Shown here: positions 7,650 to 16,336 of the stretch, in pieces
Numbering within the stretch: the first letter of the stretch is position 1
Layout: every line of letters begins with the position of its first letter
Assembly: GCA_002877915.1 (NCBI GenBank)
Contig: PNJE01000116.1
Location: forward strand, 1-38,075
Origin: Candidatus Aminicenantota bacterium
GTDB taxonomy: Bacteria > Acidobacteriota > Aminicenantia > Aminicenantales > Saccharicenantaceae
Reading direction: 5' to 3'
DNA length: 38,075 nucleotides
Position numbers and translations under genes: made by a program
The notes under the pieces: generated by a model
Seen by the model: only the letters and a program-made list of their open reading frames with translations
Told to the model about the DNA's origin: nothing
Databases searched by the model: none

Positions 7650-8933
7650 TTAATCCTTGACTTGATAGACTATCTTTCCTTCAACCAGGGTCATAGTGAT
7701 GGCCCCTTGAAAGCGAGCTCCAAGATAAGGAGTATTTGGGCTCTTGGATTGGAAGTTTTCTTTGGTTATGGTGGTCGAGCGATTAAGGTCCAGGATGGTC
7801 AAATCAGCATCTGCTCCCACTCTGAGACAACCCTTATTGCTCAACCGGAGAATTCTGGCTGGGGCCACACTCATGGCCATAATCAAAAGCTTTAAGGAAA
7901 ATTCCCCTGTTCTGACCAGCCTATCCAGAAGGGCGGGAACGGCTGTTTCCAGGCCATTTATCCCGAAAGGAGCTCTTTCCAATCCGAGGCTTTTTTCTTT
8001 TTCGGTATGAGGAGCATGGTCGGTGGCAATAACTTGAATCCAGCCCTCCTTAACAGCCCGGCGGACGGCCTGAATATCTTCTTCCGTTCTCAGTGGAGGA
8101 TTGACCTTATAATTTGGATCTCGGCTGAGCAGGGCATCTTCAGATAGAAGAAGATGATGAGGAGTTACCTCGGCCGAAACTGGTACTCGATTTTCTTTAG
8201 CCCACCGCAACAGCTCTACTGAGCCTTTGGTGCTTATATGGGCGAGATGAACGGGAAGGCCATAAGTTTTGGCCAGTATAATGTCTCGGGCGACCATAAT
8301 TTCTTCCGCCGCCGCTGGTATTCCTTTAAGGCCCAGCATCTTGGATATTCGTCCTTCATTAATTATTCCACCTTCGGTTAGGGTTTTTTCCTCGCAATGA
8401 TCAATTATCGGTACCCGGAGCTCGGCTCCCTTTTCCATGGCCTCTTTCATTAGCCTGGCGTTTGAAACTGGTTGGCCATCATCAGAAAAGCCCACCGCGC
8501 CAGCCGCTACCATTTCGGCACTTATCGCCAGGTGCTCACCCTTTTCCCCTTGGCTTATTGCCCCAATGGGCAGAATATTAACCAGCCCTTCTTTCCTGGC
8601 TTTTTCTTTAATCAAGCTGGTTATCTCCGGGGAATCATTGACCGGGTTAGTATTGGGCATACAGCAGATGGTGGTGAATCCACCCCGGGCGGCGGTTCGT
8701 GCTCCAGTGGCTATGGTTTCTTTGCTTTCAAATCCCGGCTCTCTTAGGTGGGTGTGAAGGTCAATAAGCCCGGGAGAGACAATCAGACCATTCAGGTTAA
8801 TTTCGCTATCGGCTTCTATGCTTAATTGGGGCTTGATTTCAGCAATTTTTCCTTCGGCTATCAATAGGTCAAAAAGACCGTCAATATTTTCCCCAGGATC
8901 TATTAGCCGTCCTTTTTTTAACAGAAGCTTCAA
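7650..8933 (-). CDS. pyrC: Dihydroorotase
   Basis: This enzyme closes carbamoyl aspartate to dihydroorotate in pyrimidine synthesis. The class I signature is clear: LIDLHTHLREPG near the N-terminus, GFSDDGQPV, PVHLAHIST, and the metal-site ATDHAPHT toward the C-terminus. The metal-dependent amidohydrolase fold is complete, and the length of 427 residues is normal. I start at TTG 8933-8931 because GCGAGGA sits just upstream, the next residues KLLLKKGRLIDPG match the family N-terminus, and this leaves 22 bases after pyrR. A longer reading from TTG 8990 would overlap pyrR and add an atypical extension. No pyrB (aspartate carbamoyltransferase), the usual partner, is found between pyrR and pyrC. 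Confidence 0.93.
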   Translation of the reverse strand: MKLLLKKGRLIDPGENIDGLFDLLIAEGKIAEIKPQLSIEADSEINLNGLIVSPGLIDLHTHLREPGFESKETIATGARTAARGGFTTICCMPNTNPVNDSPEITSLIKEKARKEGLVNILPIGAISQGEKGEHLAISAEMVAAGAVGFSDDGQPVSNARLMKEAMEKGAELRVPIIDHCEEKTLTEGGIINEGRISKMLGLKGIPAAAEEIMVARDIILAKTYGLPVHLAHISTKGSVELLRWAKENRVPVSAEVTPHHLLLSEDALLSRDPNYKVNPPLRTEEDIQAVRRAVKEGWIQVIATDHAPHTEKEKSLGLERAPFGINGLETAVPALLDRLVRTGEFSLKLLIMAMSVAPARILRLSNKGCLRVGADADLTILDLNRSTTITKENFQSKSPNTPYLGARFQGAITMTLVEGKIVYQVKD

Positions 8934-8955
8934 AAGATATCCTCGCTTTCCCCGA

Positions 8956-9519
8956 TTATTTAGAATTAAGATTTCCAGCTGGTTCAACAATTAGCACTTC
9001 ATCCAGGCCATCGATTTCTTTCAAGCGGACTTCAACTCTTTCCCGCCTGGAGGTGGGTAATAATCTCCCGGTATAATCCGGTCTGATAGGTAACTCCCGA
9101 TGACCGCGGTCAATCAAGACAGCTAACTGGATGGTTTTTGGTCGACCCAGGTCAAAGATAGCTTCCATCGCTGCCCGAATTGTCCGGCCGGTAAAAATAA
9201 CATCATCCACCAGAAGAACATCTCGATTATTTAGCTCAAAATTAATTCCAGCTTTTTCAGCTGTCTGCTTCTTTTTAGCTTTGCTCAAATCATCTCGGTA
9301 GGGAGTGATATCTAAAGCGCCAAGAGGTATTTCAATGCCCTCGTTTTGCTTGATAATCTCAACTATTCTTTTTCCCAGATAAATACCTCGGGTTTTAATG
9401 CCAATAATCACCAGATTTGGCAGATCCCGGTTTCGTTCGGCAATTTCAGTAGCCATTCGAATAATAGTCCTTCTTATTTTACCATTATCCATTACCCGAG
9501 CTTTAACTTTGATTTCCAT
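8956..9519 (-). CDS. pyrR: PyrR bifunctional pyrimidine operon regulator / uracil phosphoribosyltransferase
   Basis: The 187-residue protein carries the PRPP-binding loop DVLLVDDVIFTGRTIRAA and the PyrR-typical IIGIKTRGIYLGKRI and LAVLIDRGHRELPIRPDYTG. In well-studied bacteria PyrR binds pyr leader RNA when UMP is high and also makes UMP from uracil. I choose ATG 9519 (MEIKVKARVMDNGKIRRT) because GGAG lies about 11 bases upstream. The start overlaps the end of ribF by 17 bases, so translation is likely coupled. A reading from further upstream would add 21 residues not typical of the family. No recognisable PyrR-binding leader can be confirmed by eye. Confidence 0.93.
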   Translation of the reverse strand: MEIKVKARVMDNGKIRRTIIRMATEIAERNRDLPNLVIIGIKTRGIYLGKRIVEIIKQNEGIEIPLGALDITPYRDDLSKAKKKQTAEKAGINFELNNRDVLLVDDVIFTGRTIRAAMEAIFDLGRPKTIQLAVLIDRGHRELPIRPDYTGRLLPTSRRERVEVRLKEIDGLDEVLIVEPAGNLNSK

Positions 9520-10525
9520 TAGTTTTTTCACTCCTTCCCGGTTTAAAAAATTTATATTCAACCAAATCAGGCAGAAAGTCAAGAAGGTCAGAGGGAACCG
9601 CTTTTAATCGTTGGAAATAATAGCTGGTTTGATTAACGTCCGTGGCTATTTGTTCTTTTAGCTTATTTATGCTGGGAAATTTTTTTTCAGCCCTTAATTT
9701 TTTCAGGAGGAATAGAGATAACCTTTTCCTATATAGGTTAATTTTTTGGCCTAATAGATGAACCTCGACTGAAAATTCCCGACTGGCTAAAGTGGGTCGC
9801 CAGCCGATATTACTCACTGCCGGCAAAAGGCGATCCTCAAAAAGGGCCAGGCTGATAAAAACTCCCCGCGGGAGAATTTCATTTTCAGTCAAAAGATTAG
9901 CTGTGGGGAATCCAAGTTCGCCTCCCAGCCTTTGACCTTTAATGACTCTACCCTGGATTTCGTATGGTCGTCCTAAATAAACCCGGGCTTGGTCCACCTG
10001 CCCTTTTTCTAAGCATTTCCGGATCAGGCTGGAGCTAATTAAATGCCCCTTTTTCTTTACTGGCTTTAAAATTTTCACTTTAAAATCAAACTGCCGTCCA
10101 AAAGAGATTAATTCTTTTACTCCGCAGCTTCTGTGGTGGCCAAAGCGAAAATTAGACCCGACGACCACTTCGGAAATATTCAATCCTTCTTTTAAAATTT
10201 TCCTAACAAAATCTTCTCCCTTTAGAGAAGCTAAACCTCGTCCCAGATCAAGAATCAAAGAATAATCCAGACCTAATTTTTTGAAGCCTTCCAGCCTTTG
10301 CTCAATAGTTTGAATTAATCTCAGCGGTTGCTTGTTGAAAAACTTATCAGGGTGAGGGCTGAAAGACATAACTCCAGCCTGACCACCAGTCTTTCGGGCA
10401 TCATTGACGGTGGTTTCCAGAATTTTTTGGTGCCCGAGATGAAGACCATCAAATATACCAAGAGCTAAAACAGAATTTTTTGAAAATTTTTTAAGCTGAG
10501 GAGATAAGCTATAGAAAACTTTCAT
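9503..10525 (-). CDS. ribF: Bifunctional riboflavin kinase / FAD synthetase
   Basis: This enzyme phosphorylates riboflavin to FMN and adenylates it to FAD. The N-terminal nucleotidyltransferase motif is ALGIFDGLHLGHQKIL (about 21-36), followed by VVGSNFRFGHHRSCGV and later SSSLIRKCLEKG. The flavokinase domain has GRVIKGQRLGGELGFPTANL at about 190-210. The length of 340 residues is slightly above the E. coli enzyme (313). It starts one base after the stop of the DUF1844 gene, so it is likely translationally coupled, and ends overlapping pyrR by 17 bases. Confidence 0.94.
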   Translation of the reverse strand: MKVFYSLSPQLKKFSKNSVLALGIFDGLHLGHQKILETTVNDARKTGGQAGVMSFSPHPDKFFNKQPLRLIQTIEQRLEGFKKLGLDYSLILDLGRGLASLKGEDFVRKILKEGLNISEVVVGSNFRFGHHRSCGVKELISFGRQFDFKVKILKPVKKKGHLISSSLIRKCLEKGQVDQARVYLGRPYEIQGRVIKGQRLGGELGFPTANLLTENEILPRGVFISLALFEDRLLPAVSNIGWRPTLASREFSVEVHLLGQKINLYRKRLSLFLLKKLRAEKKFPSINKLKEQIATDVNQTSYYFQRLKAVPSDLLDFLPDLVEYKFFKPGRSEKTNGNQS

Positions 10526-10526
10526 T

Positions 10527-10835
10527 TCACAGCTTGATAGCTTCGATTTTTTTAAGGTAATGAAGCTTGAGTTGAGATAAGACGGCTTCCAGAAAATTTT
10601 CTTCTTCCGGCTCTAAATTTCCCTTAGTCCGATCTTTCAAAAGATCTAAAAGATCTATCAATCTCTTGGCTAATTCCAGATTGGTTTCCAGTTGATTTCT
10701 CTTCGGATCTTCTAACAATCCGAGTTTAACCAGCGCCTGGGTGTAGAAAGGGAAAACGATAGAACTAAAATCTAAAGCTGGAATAAATTCTTGCTCCTCC
10801 TGGTTTTCTCCGGATGTTTTTGGCTTATCACTCAT
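10527..10835 (-). CDS. DUF1844 family protein
   Basis: This 102-residue cytosolic protein matches DUF1844. The family is built around DFSSIVFPFYTQALVKLG, NLELAKRLIDLLDLL and KDRTKGNLEPEEENFLEAVL, predicted mostly helical. Function is unknown; family members are common in Acidobacteria, deltaproteobacteria and related phyla. The ATG at 10835 follows GGAGA about 12 bases upstream. It is the first gene of the ribF-pyrR-pyrC-rnc set and is separated from divergent mazG by 121 bases. Confidence 0.8.
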   Translation of the reverse strand: MSDKPKTSGENQEEQEFIPALDFSSIVFPFYTQALVKLGLLEDPKRNQLETNLELAKRLIDLLDLLKDRTKGNLEPEEENFLEAVLSQLKLHYLKKIEAIKL

Positions 10836-10914
10836 TTTATAATTCTTTCTCCTTAAAAATTGGAAAAACTTAAGATTGAAAAATCTTTTGAGTTAAGATA
10901 ATTTAGCCAGTTAA

Positions 10915-10943
10915 ATGATATATTTTATAGGTAATAAATTCAA
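10915..10943 (-). promoter_or_regulatory. Putative promoter of the DUF1844-ribF-pyrR-pyrC-rnc set
   Basis: On the minus strand TTGAAT (10943-10938) and TATCAT (10920-10915) are 17 bases apart. This would give a leader of about 75 bases before the ATG at 10835. The leader contains a weak hairpin (AAGATT/AATCTT) that is not a convincing attenuator. Confidence 0.35.
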
Positions 10944-10956
10944 GAGGAGCTAAGCC

Positions 10957-11796
10957 TTGAAAAAATCTTCTCGCTGTGGTCTGCTTTTCCAGGAATTAGT
11001 TTCAATTATCGGTCGCCTTCGTTCTCCGTCGGGTTGTCCTTGGGATAAAGCCAGGACTAAGGCTGATATTCTAAATTACTTTTTGGAAGAAGTTTATGAG
11101 GCGGTCGAGGCAATCAAAGGCAGAAATCAGGAGGCGGCTAAAGAAGAATTAGGAGATGTTTTGATGGAAGTGGTCTTCCTGGCCAGATTTTATGAAGAAG
11201 CTGGCCAATTCAGCCTGACCGATGTCCTCGAAGGCATCAATCGGAAAATGAAAGAACGCCACCCCCATGTTTTTGGAGAAAAGAAAGCCTACACCTCTCA
11301 AGAGATAACTGAATACTGGCTAAAACACAAGCAGATGGAAAAAAGACGCCAGTCGATTCTTGATGGTCTGCCGGCCAGTGCGCCAGCTTTGATTTATGCT
11401 TATCTTCTTGGACAGAGAGCGGCCAGCCAGGGCTTTGATTGGCCTGAAGCTCTGGCCGCTCTAAAAAAGGTGAAGGAAGAAACCAGGGAATTAGAAGAAT
11501 CTTTAAAGAAAAAACATCACCAGCAGATAGCTGAAGAGCTGGGAGATGCTTTTTTCTCCCTGGTTAATGTCTGCCGGCTTACGGGTGTTAATCCAGAGAT
11601 TGTCTTGAGGCAGGCCAATAAAAAATTCGAGAAAAGATTTAGACTTTTAGAAAGAGAATTGAAAAAAGATGGAAAGAAAATGGGGGAGTGCTCGATGGAG
11701 GAGCTGGACCGAATCTGGGAAAGAATAAAAAAGGAAAACCGAGGGCGCAGAAAAGCAGGAAAAAGCTCTCTTAGAAATAAATCCTTAAGAAGATGA
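10957..11796 (+). CDS. mazG: MazG nucleoside triphosphate pyrophosphohydrolase
   Basis: The 279-residue protein hydrolyses nucleoside triphosphates to monophosphates. The first MazG domain has SGCPWDKARTK then FLEEVYEAVEAI and EELGDVLMEVVFLARF, which supply the E-x-x-E and E-x-x-D metal ligands, and MKERHPHVFG. The second domain repeats the pattern with EELGDAFFSLVNVCRL. A highly basic tail (GRRKAGKSSLRNKSLRR) extends the C-terminus. TTG is the start (10957-10959), supported by GAGGAG eight bases upstream. The last 12 bases overlap the convergent end of prfB. Confidence 0.93.
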   Translation: MKKSSRCGLLFQELVSIIGRLRSPSGCPWDKARTKADILNYFLEEVYEAVEAIKGRNQEAAKEELGDVLMEVVFLARFYEEAGQFSLTDVLEGINRKMKERHPHVFGEKKAYTSQEITEYWLKHKQMEKRRQSILDGLPASAPALIYAYLLGQRAASQGFDWPEALAALKKVKEETRELEESLKKKHHQQIAEELGDAFFSLVNVCRLTGVNPEIVLRQANKKFEKRFRLLERELKKDGKKMGECSMEELDRIWERIKKENRGRRKAGKSSLRNKSLRR

Positions 11797-12949
11797 TTTA
11801 ACCTCGGCGGTCAGGTTTTCTTTATTTAAAGCTTCTTTCTTTCTGAGCATCAGGGTTGCTTTAATGAAGTCATCCAGATCTCCATCCAGCACTCGGTCTA
11901 CATCTCCGGTTTCCACCCTGGTTCTCAAGTCTTTAATCATCTTATACGGGTGAAGAACATAGGAGCGGATCTGATTTCCCCAGGCTATTTCTGATTTAGA
12001 ATCTTCCAGCTGGTCAATTTTCTCTTGCTTTTTTTTCTTTTCAATTTCGTATAGTCGGGCTTTTAGTAGTTTCATTGCCCGGGCTTTATTTTGATGTTGA
12101 GAGCGTTCATTCTGGCACTGGACTACTATCCCGGTAGGCAGGTGGGTAATCCTGACTGCTGAATCTGTCCGGTTAACATGCTGGCCGCCTTTCCCTGAAG
12201 ATCGATAGGTATCAATCTTAAGGTCATCAGGGTTAATTTCCACCTCGATGTCTTCGTCTATTTCCGGGTAGACAAAAACCGCGGCAAAAGAAGTATGGCG
12301 GCGTTTGTTGGCATCAAAGGGGGAAATTCTAACCAGACGGTGAACTCCGCTTTCCTGGCTCAAAAGACCAAAAGCAAACTCTCCTTCCACCCGGATGGTA
12401 GCACTCTTCAATCCGGCTTCTTCTCCGGGCTGAAAATCAATTACTTCAGTTTTAAATCCCTTTCTTTCAGCATATCTGAGGTACATGCGGAAAAGCATCT
12501 GGGCCCAGTCCTGGGATTCCGTTCCTCCCGCTCCTGGATGAATGGTCAAAATGGCGTTTCTGACATCATCTGGATCGAAAAACAAAGCTCTTAGTTCAGC
12601 TTCTTGAAGTTCTGTTTCTAAGGCCTGAACAGTTTGCTGGAGTTCATCAATTACTGCCTCACCTTCTTCTGCCAGTTCCAACAGAACCTCAATTTCCTCT
12701 TTTTTTTCTTGTAATTTCCGGCCAAAGGAGAGATCTTTTTCCAATAACTTTTTTTGCCGCTGAAGCTCTTGGTACCTTTTCTGGTCCTTCCAGCCTTCGG
12801 GAGAAGAAAGCTCAGAATTTATTTTTTCAATTTCTTGCTTTTTGTGATCGAGGTCAAAGGAAACCCCGGATTTCTTCCAGTTTTTTAAATAACTGAGAAG
12901 CTTTTTCTCGGATTTCGCTCAGTTGTTCAATCAGAGTTAATTCGCTCAC
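11785..12949 (-). CDS. prfB: Peptide chain release factor 2, with programmed +1 frameshift
   Basis: RF2 releases peptides at UGA and UAA stops. It starts at GTG 12949 with AAGGAG nine bases upstream and reads 31 codons (MSELTLIEQLSEIREKASQL, ending EEIRGFL) to an in-frame TGA at 12856-12854. The main frame (+1) continues after the slip codon as DLDHKKQEIEKINSELSSPE to the stop at 11787-11785. The main part contains the SPF codon-recognition motif (ISPFDANKRRHTSFA) and the catalytic GGQ loop (SSGKGGQHVNRTDSAVRI). The total is about 387 residues, a little longer than E. coli RF2. It has its own promoter at 12974-13002. The 3' end overlaps mazG by 12 bases. Confidence 0.96.
12854..12867 (-). promoter_or_regulatory. 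prfB programmed +1 frameshift site
   Basis: On the minus strand the element reads GGGG (12867-12864), TTTC, then CTT TGA C. The ribosome pauses at TGA and slips from CTT to TTT, giving GAC in the +1 frame. The slip codon, stop and following C match the classical element, and the upstream GGGG serves as the internal Shine-Dalgarno-like stimulator, one base further away than in E. coli. RF2 shortage at this stop autoregulates RF2 synthesis. Confidence 0.92.
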
Positions 12950-12973
12950 GTTCTTCTTCTCCTTAATTTAGCC

Positions 12974-13002
12974 AAAATAGAGGAGAAAACTCAGTTTGTC
13001 AA
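12974..13002 (-). promoter_or_regulatory. Putative prfB promoter
   Basis: On the minus strand TTGACA (13002-12997) and TATTTT (12979-12974) are 17 bases apart. Transcription would begin near 12967, leaving a short leader with AAGGAG before the GTG at 12949. Confidence 0.6.
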
Positions 13003-13054
13003 GTCTCTCTTCTGCCCCGCTTTCAGTTTTCTTTCAAGTTTTTCTTAACGGCAA

Positions 13055-13720
13055 TTACTGGTGGATTATAAAATACCCTGGGTTCTTTTGGCTTTTCTTT
13101 ACCAGTTCATTGAGAGTTTTCTGGGCTTCATCCTTACTCCGAAAAGGTCCTATCCACACCCGGTATAAAGGTTTCTTGTCTCTGGCGAATGGTTCCTTGA
13201 CCACCGTCCGGTAGCCCTGCTTTTTGAATCTTTCCGAGGTTAATCGCGCGCTGGGCAAATCTGTTAAGGCTCCAACCTGGACAAAATAATTGCCGGTAGC
13301 AGCTTGATTGGTAGTTGATATTTTTGAGCTAATTTGTTGGGGTGTAGAAGATGTGGCCAGGCTGGAGGTGGAACTTTTTTTAACCGGGGGAGTAATTGCC
13401 TCAGATGATTGAGTGGATTTTTCTTCCATTGGCTTTGATTCAGAAGTAGCAGCCTGGTTAGTCGAAGGCTCAGTTGAGGTAGCCGAAGGATTGGAAGCAG
13501 CCGGCGTTACGGGAGTTTCTTCCTTTACCACTACTGGCGCCGGGGAGGTAACTTTTTCCTCTACTTTTTGACTCAAGCTGGTCTGGGAAATTAGTTCCGC
13601 CTTTTTTTGCCCGACCTGAACTCCGAGAAAAAAAATCACTGTTGCCATTATTAATAGACCCAGGATAATAAACACCAAAAATGTGGGCGAAAGTTGAATT
13701 TCGCGGTAATCTCGATTCAT
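13055..13720 (-). CDS. SPOR domain membrane protein
   Basis: This 221-residue protein has a short cytoplasmic N-terminus, one membrane segment at about 11-34 (PTFLVFIILGLLIMATVIFF), and a Ser/Thr/Pro-rich linker (about 45-140). It ends in a SPOR domain (about 143-221: YFVQVGALTDLPSARLTSER, ending SKDEAQKTLNELVKKSQKNP). SPOR domains bind denuded glycan strands at division septa in the periplasm. The ATG follows GGAG and starts 4 bases after the slipin stop, so it is the last gene of the nfeD-slipin-SPOR set. The specific partner is unknown. Confidence 0.88.
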   Translation of the reverse strand: MNRDYREIQLSPTFLVFIILGLLIMATVIFFLGVQVGQKKAELISQTSLSQKVEEKVTSPAPVVVKEETPVTPAASNPSATSTEPSTNQAATSESKPMEEKSTQSSEAITPPVKKSSTSSLATSSTPQQISSKISTTNQAATGNYFVQVGALTDLPSARLTSERFKKQGYRTVVKEPFARDKKPLYRVWIGPFRSKDEAQKTLNELVKKSQKNPGYFIIHQ

Positions 13721-13724
13721 GGGG

Positions 13725-14486
13725 TTATTTTTTCTCCTGTGATTTGTCTCCAGAAAAAGCCCTTAATATTTCCAGAGGGAGAGGGAAAACAATGGTTGAA
13801 TTTTTTTCGGTAGCAATTTCCGTCAGTGTTCCCAGAAAACGCAGCATGATGGTCTGGGGATTTTGCGAGATAATATCAGCGGCTTGAGCTAACTTGGTGG
13901 CGGATTGAAACTCTCCGTCGGCATGAATGACTTTGGCCCTTCTTTCTCTTTCGGCTTCTGCCTGACGAGCTATTGCTCTAATCATGTTTTCGGGCAAGTC
14001 GATATGTTTAATTTCCACTAATTGAACTTTAATGCCCCAGGGATCAGTATGCTGGTCAATTATTTGCTGAAGGTGAGCATTAAGTTTTTCTCTTTCCGAG
14101 AGAAGGTCATCCAGTTCTACCTGTCCTAAAACACTCCGCAGGGTGGTTTGAGAAAGCTGGGAAGTAGCATAAAGATAATCCTGGACTTCCAGCACTGCCT
14201 TGAGCGGCTCCATCACCCGGAAATAAAGGACGGCATTAACTTTAACTGAAACGTTGTCTTTAGTGATGACATCCTGCGGGGGAATATCCATGACTATCAA
14301 CCTCAAACTTATGCGAACCATCCGGTCAATTGGAGAAAAAACAAAAATTAAACCCGGCCCCTTAGGCCTCGGCAGAACCCTACCCAGACGAAAAATTACT
14401 CCTCTTTCGTACTCTTTTAAAATCTTAATGCAATTAAGCAGATAGAGGAGAATTATAGCTCCAACGATAATCGGAAAAGTAATCAT
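13725..14486 (-). CDS. Slipin / stomatin-like SPFH protein
   Basis: The 253-residue protein has an N-terminal membrane segment ([17 protein letters not shown]), then an SPFH domain: [40 protein letters not shown] and [20 protein letters not shown]. An Ala/Glu-rich coiled segment ([20 protein letters not shown]) follows. This is the p-stomatin/slipin arrangement that pairs with NfeD-type proteases in membrane quality control. The ATG is preceded by AAGGAGGTGA, one of the strongest ribosome binding sites in the window. It lies 37 bases after nfeD. Confidence 0.92.
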   Translation of the reverse strand: MITFPIIVGAIILLYLLNCIKILKEYERGVIFRLGRVLPRPKGPGLIFVFSPIDRMVRISLRLIVMDIPPQDVITKDNVSVKVNAVLYFRVMEPLKAVLEVQDYLYATSQLSQTTLRSVLGQVELDDLLSEREKLNAHLQQIIDQHTDPWGIKVQLVEIKHIDLPENMIRAIARQAEAERERRAKVIHADGEFQSATKLAQAADIISQNPQTIMLRFLGTLTEIATEKNSTIVFPLPLEILRAFSGDKSQEKK

Positions 14487-14523
14487 CCTTCACCTCCTTT
14501 TAAATACGGCAGGAGTATTGCCC

Positions 14524-15810
14524 TCATATTTTTTTAACTTTCAAAGTCAGGTGGTCCATAACTTGAATCACCTGAATCCTGTCGCCGCGATTTATCGGCT
14601 GTTCTGAGATGGCTCGCCAAATTTCCCCATGGACAAAAACCTGGCCTTCAGGGGAAATAGAAGTCAAGGCGGTTCCTGTTTCTCCAACCATCCCTTCTTT
14701 CCCAGTTATAGTTTTTCGGGCCTGGGCTTTTATTACCAAATAAACCAGGAAAACAAAAACTAGCGATACTCCCAGAGCAACCGGGATAATAAATCTGAGG
14801 CTGGGACGAAGTTCAGGAACCGGGGCTTTAATTAGCATAATCGAACCGAGGACCAAAGATATAATTCCACCCATAGTTAAAGCTCCATAGCTGTGGACTT
14901 TTACTTCCAGGACAAAAAGAAAAGTGCCCAAAAGAATAAGTAGCAATCCCACATAATTTACCGGGAGAATCTGAAAAGAAAAGAAAGCCAGTAAAAGACT
15001 TATTCCCCCCAATACCCCGGGCAAAACAGCTCCAGGATTGGCAAACTCAAAATAAAGACCCAGCAGCCCGATCATCAAGAGAATATAGGCCAGGTTAGGG
15101 TTGGCAATGGTCATCAGAAGTTTCTGGCGAAAGGTCATAGGAATTTCTTCTATTACTTGATCCCGGAGATTCAGTTCTTCCACCTGGCCATTAAATCTTT
15201 TTATTTTCCAGCCATCGAGAGACTTGACCAGTTCTTGCTCTGAATTAGCTATGAGGTCGATAATTTTACCTTTTAGCGCTTCCTGCTCGGTATAGCTCAG
15301 GCTTTTTCTGACGGCGTCTTCAGCCATCTGCACATTTCGTCCTCTTTTTTCCGCCAGAGTTCGGATATAAGCGGCGGCATCATGGGTGACTTTTTCTTCC
15401 ATCGTTTTATCTTGGCCCTGATTTCCAAGGCCTATACTGACAGGATGAGCGGCTCCAGTGCTGGTCCCTGGGGCCATGGCAAATATGTCGCAAGCGATTG
15501 AAATGAAAAAGCCTGCCGAAGCTGCCCGGGCCCCGTAAGGGCTGACATAAGCCGCTACCGGCACCGAGGAGGTAACTATTCCTTCGATTATTTCTCGCAT
15601 CGAACTATCAAGCCCGCCAGGGGTATTTATCTTGATAATTAAAAGATGGGCACCTTCTTTTTGGGCTTTTTCCAAAGACTTAAGAACATACTCAGCTGTT
15701 ACTGGATGGATCGGGTCTTTGATGGTTATGGTAAAAACTTTGGCCTGAAGGGATAAAGAAAGAATCAAAAAAATTAATAAGGAAATCCCTGACCTTAAGA
15801 TTTTTTTCAC
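14524..15810 (-). CDS. NfeD-type membrane-bound serine protease
   Basis: The 428-residue protein has a signal sequence (about 1-22), a ClpP-like protease domain (about 24-210), four membrane segments (about 240-370) and a C-terminal OB-fold NfeD domain (about 375-428, GKEGMVGETGTALTSISPEG). S98 in GARAASAGFF and K140 in MEEKVTHDAAA align with the Ser-Lys dyad of the characterised archaeal homolog. Family members cleave stomatin near its hydrophobic C-terminus, and the stomatin gene follows directly. The start is GTG at 15810. The promoter's predicted start site is only a few bases upstream, so the mRNA may be nearly leaderless. Confidence 0.93.
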   Translation of the reverse strand: MKKILRSGISLLIFLILSLSLQAKVFTITIKDPIHPVTAEYVLKSLEKAQKEGAHLLIIKINTPGGLDSSMREIIEGIVTSSVPVAAYVSPYGARAASAGFFISIACDIFAMAPGTSTGAAHPVSIGLGNQGQDKTMEEKVTHDAAAYIRTLAEKRGRNVQMAEDAVRKSLSYTEQEALKGKIIDLIANSEQELVKSLDGWKIKRFNGQVEELNLRDQVIEEIPMTFRQKLLMTIANPNLAYILLMIGLLGLYFEFANPGAVLPGVLGGISLLLAFFSFQILPVNYVGLLLILLGTFLFVLEVKVHSYGALTMGGIISLVLGSIMLIKAPVPELRPSLRFIIPVALGVSLVFVFLVYLVIKAQARKTITGKEGMVGETGTALTSISPEGQVFVHGEIWRAISEQPINRGDRIQVIQVMDHLTLKVKKI

Positions 15811-15819
15811 TGCTTAATC

Positions 15820-15848
15820 ATTATAAGAACTAAGCTAATTAAAGTCAA
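15820..15848 (-). promoter_or_regulatory. Strong putative promoter of nfeD-slipin-SPOR
   Basis: On the minus strand TTGACT (15848-15843) and a perfect TATAAT (15825-15820) are separated by 17 bases. The -10 box ends only nine bases before the GTG of nfeD, which implies a start site at about 15813-15812. Confidence 0.7.
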
Positions 15849-15945
15849 TTTATCAATTGGCCGAGAGCTTGACTTTTTCTTAGCAATAAACTAATTTTAC
15901 ACTATTAAATTTTTAGCCGATTCCTAACGGATCAGGAGATAACCT

Positions 15946-16233
15946 ATGATTAAAAATGATATATCGATTATCCTGGAGAGGAAGGCGAACTTCGGTCGAG
16001 CCAAATCCGTCCTGATGATAGAGACAATTCTGGAATCAATGAAAAAGGCTCTTCTCAAAGGTGAAAAAATCGAGATCCGGGGTTTCGGTAGTTTCCGGGT
16101 GGTGCCCAAAAAATCAGGCTATGGACGGGATATCCGTCGTAATAAGCAGATTCCTATTAGCGGGGGCAAAAGGGTTAAGTTTAGGGCCGGACTGGATTTT
16201 AAAAGGCAGCTCAAAAAGCAATCAATGGAATAA
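15946..16233 (+). CDS. HU/IHF family DNA-binding protein
   Basis: The 95-residue protein has the Bac_DNA_binding pattern: an N-terminal helical dimerisation half (MIETILESMKKALLKGEKIE), the conserved IRGFGSFRV, and a DNA-binding arm with GRDIRRNKQIPISGGKRVKF. Such proteins bend DNA and compact the nucleoid. IHF versus HU cannot be settled by eye; IRGFGSF and the arm sequence lean toward the IHF side. AGGAG lies eight bases before the ATG. Confidence 0.9.
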   Translation: MIKNDISIILERKANFGRAKSVLMIETILESMKKALLKGEKIEIRGFGSFRVVPKKSGYGRDIRRNKQIPISGGKRVKFRAGLDFKRQLKKQSME

Positions 16234-16316
16234 TTATCGCTGCCAAGTTAATTGCTCTTTCCTTGGCCTGAAAAAACTTTCCCCATTTAATTATCTAAGG
16301 ATTTTCAATTTCATTG

Positions 16317-16336
16317 AAAGCTATATTAAGCTTTTT
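16317..16336 (+). terminator. Possible terminator after the HU/IHF gene
   Basis: AAAGCT (16317-16322) and AGCTTT (16329-16334) can form a 6-bp stem with a 6-base loop, running into a TTTTT tract. A second palindrome, AGCTGGCCAGCT followed by seven T, is at 16339-16357 but overlaps the end of coaE. Both are short stems, so this is tentative. Confidence 0.35.

Noticed and set aside
8437-8757. Open frame of 106 codons opposite pyrC
   Set aside because: It is antisense to the conserved dihydroorotase core and resembles no family.
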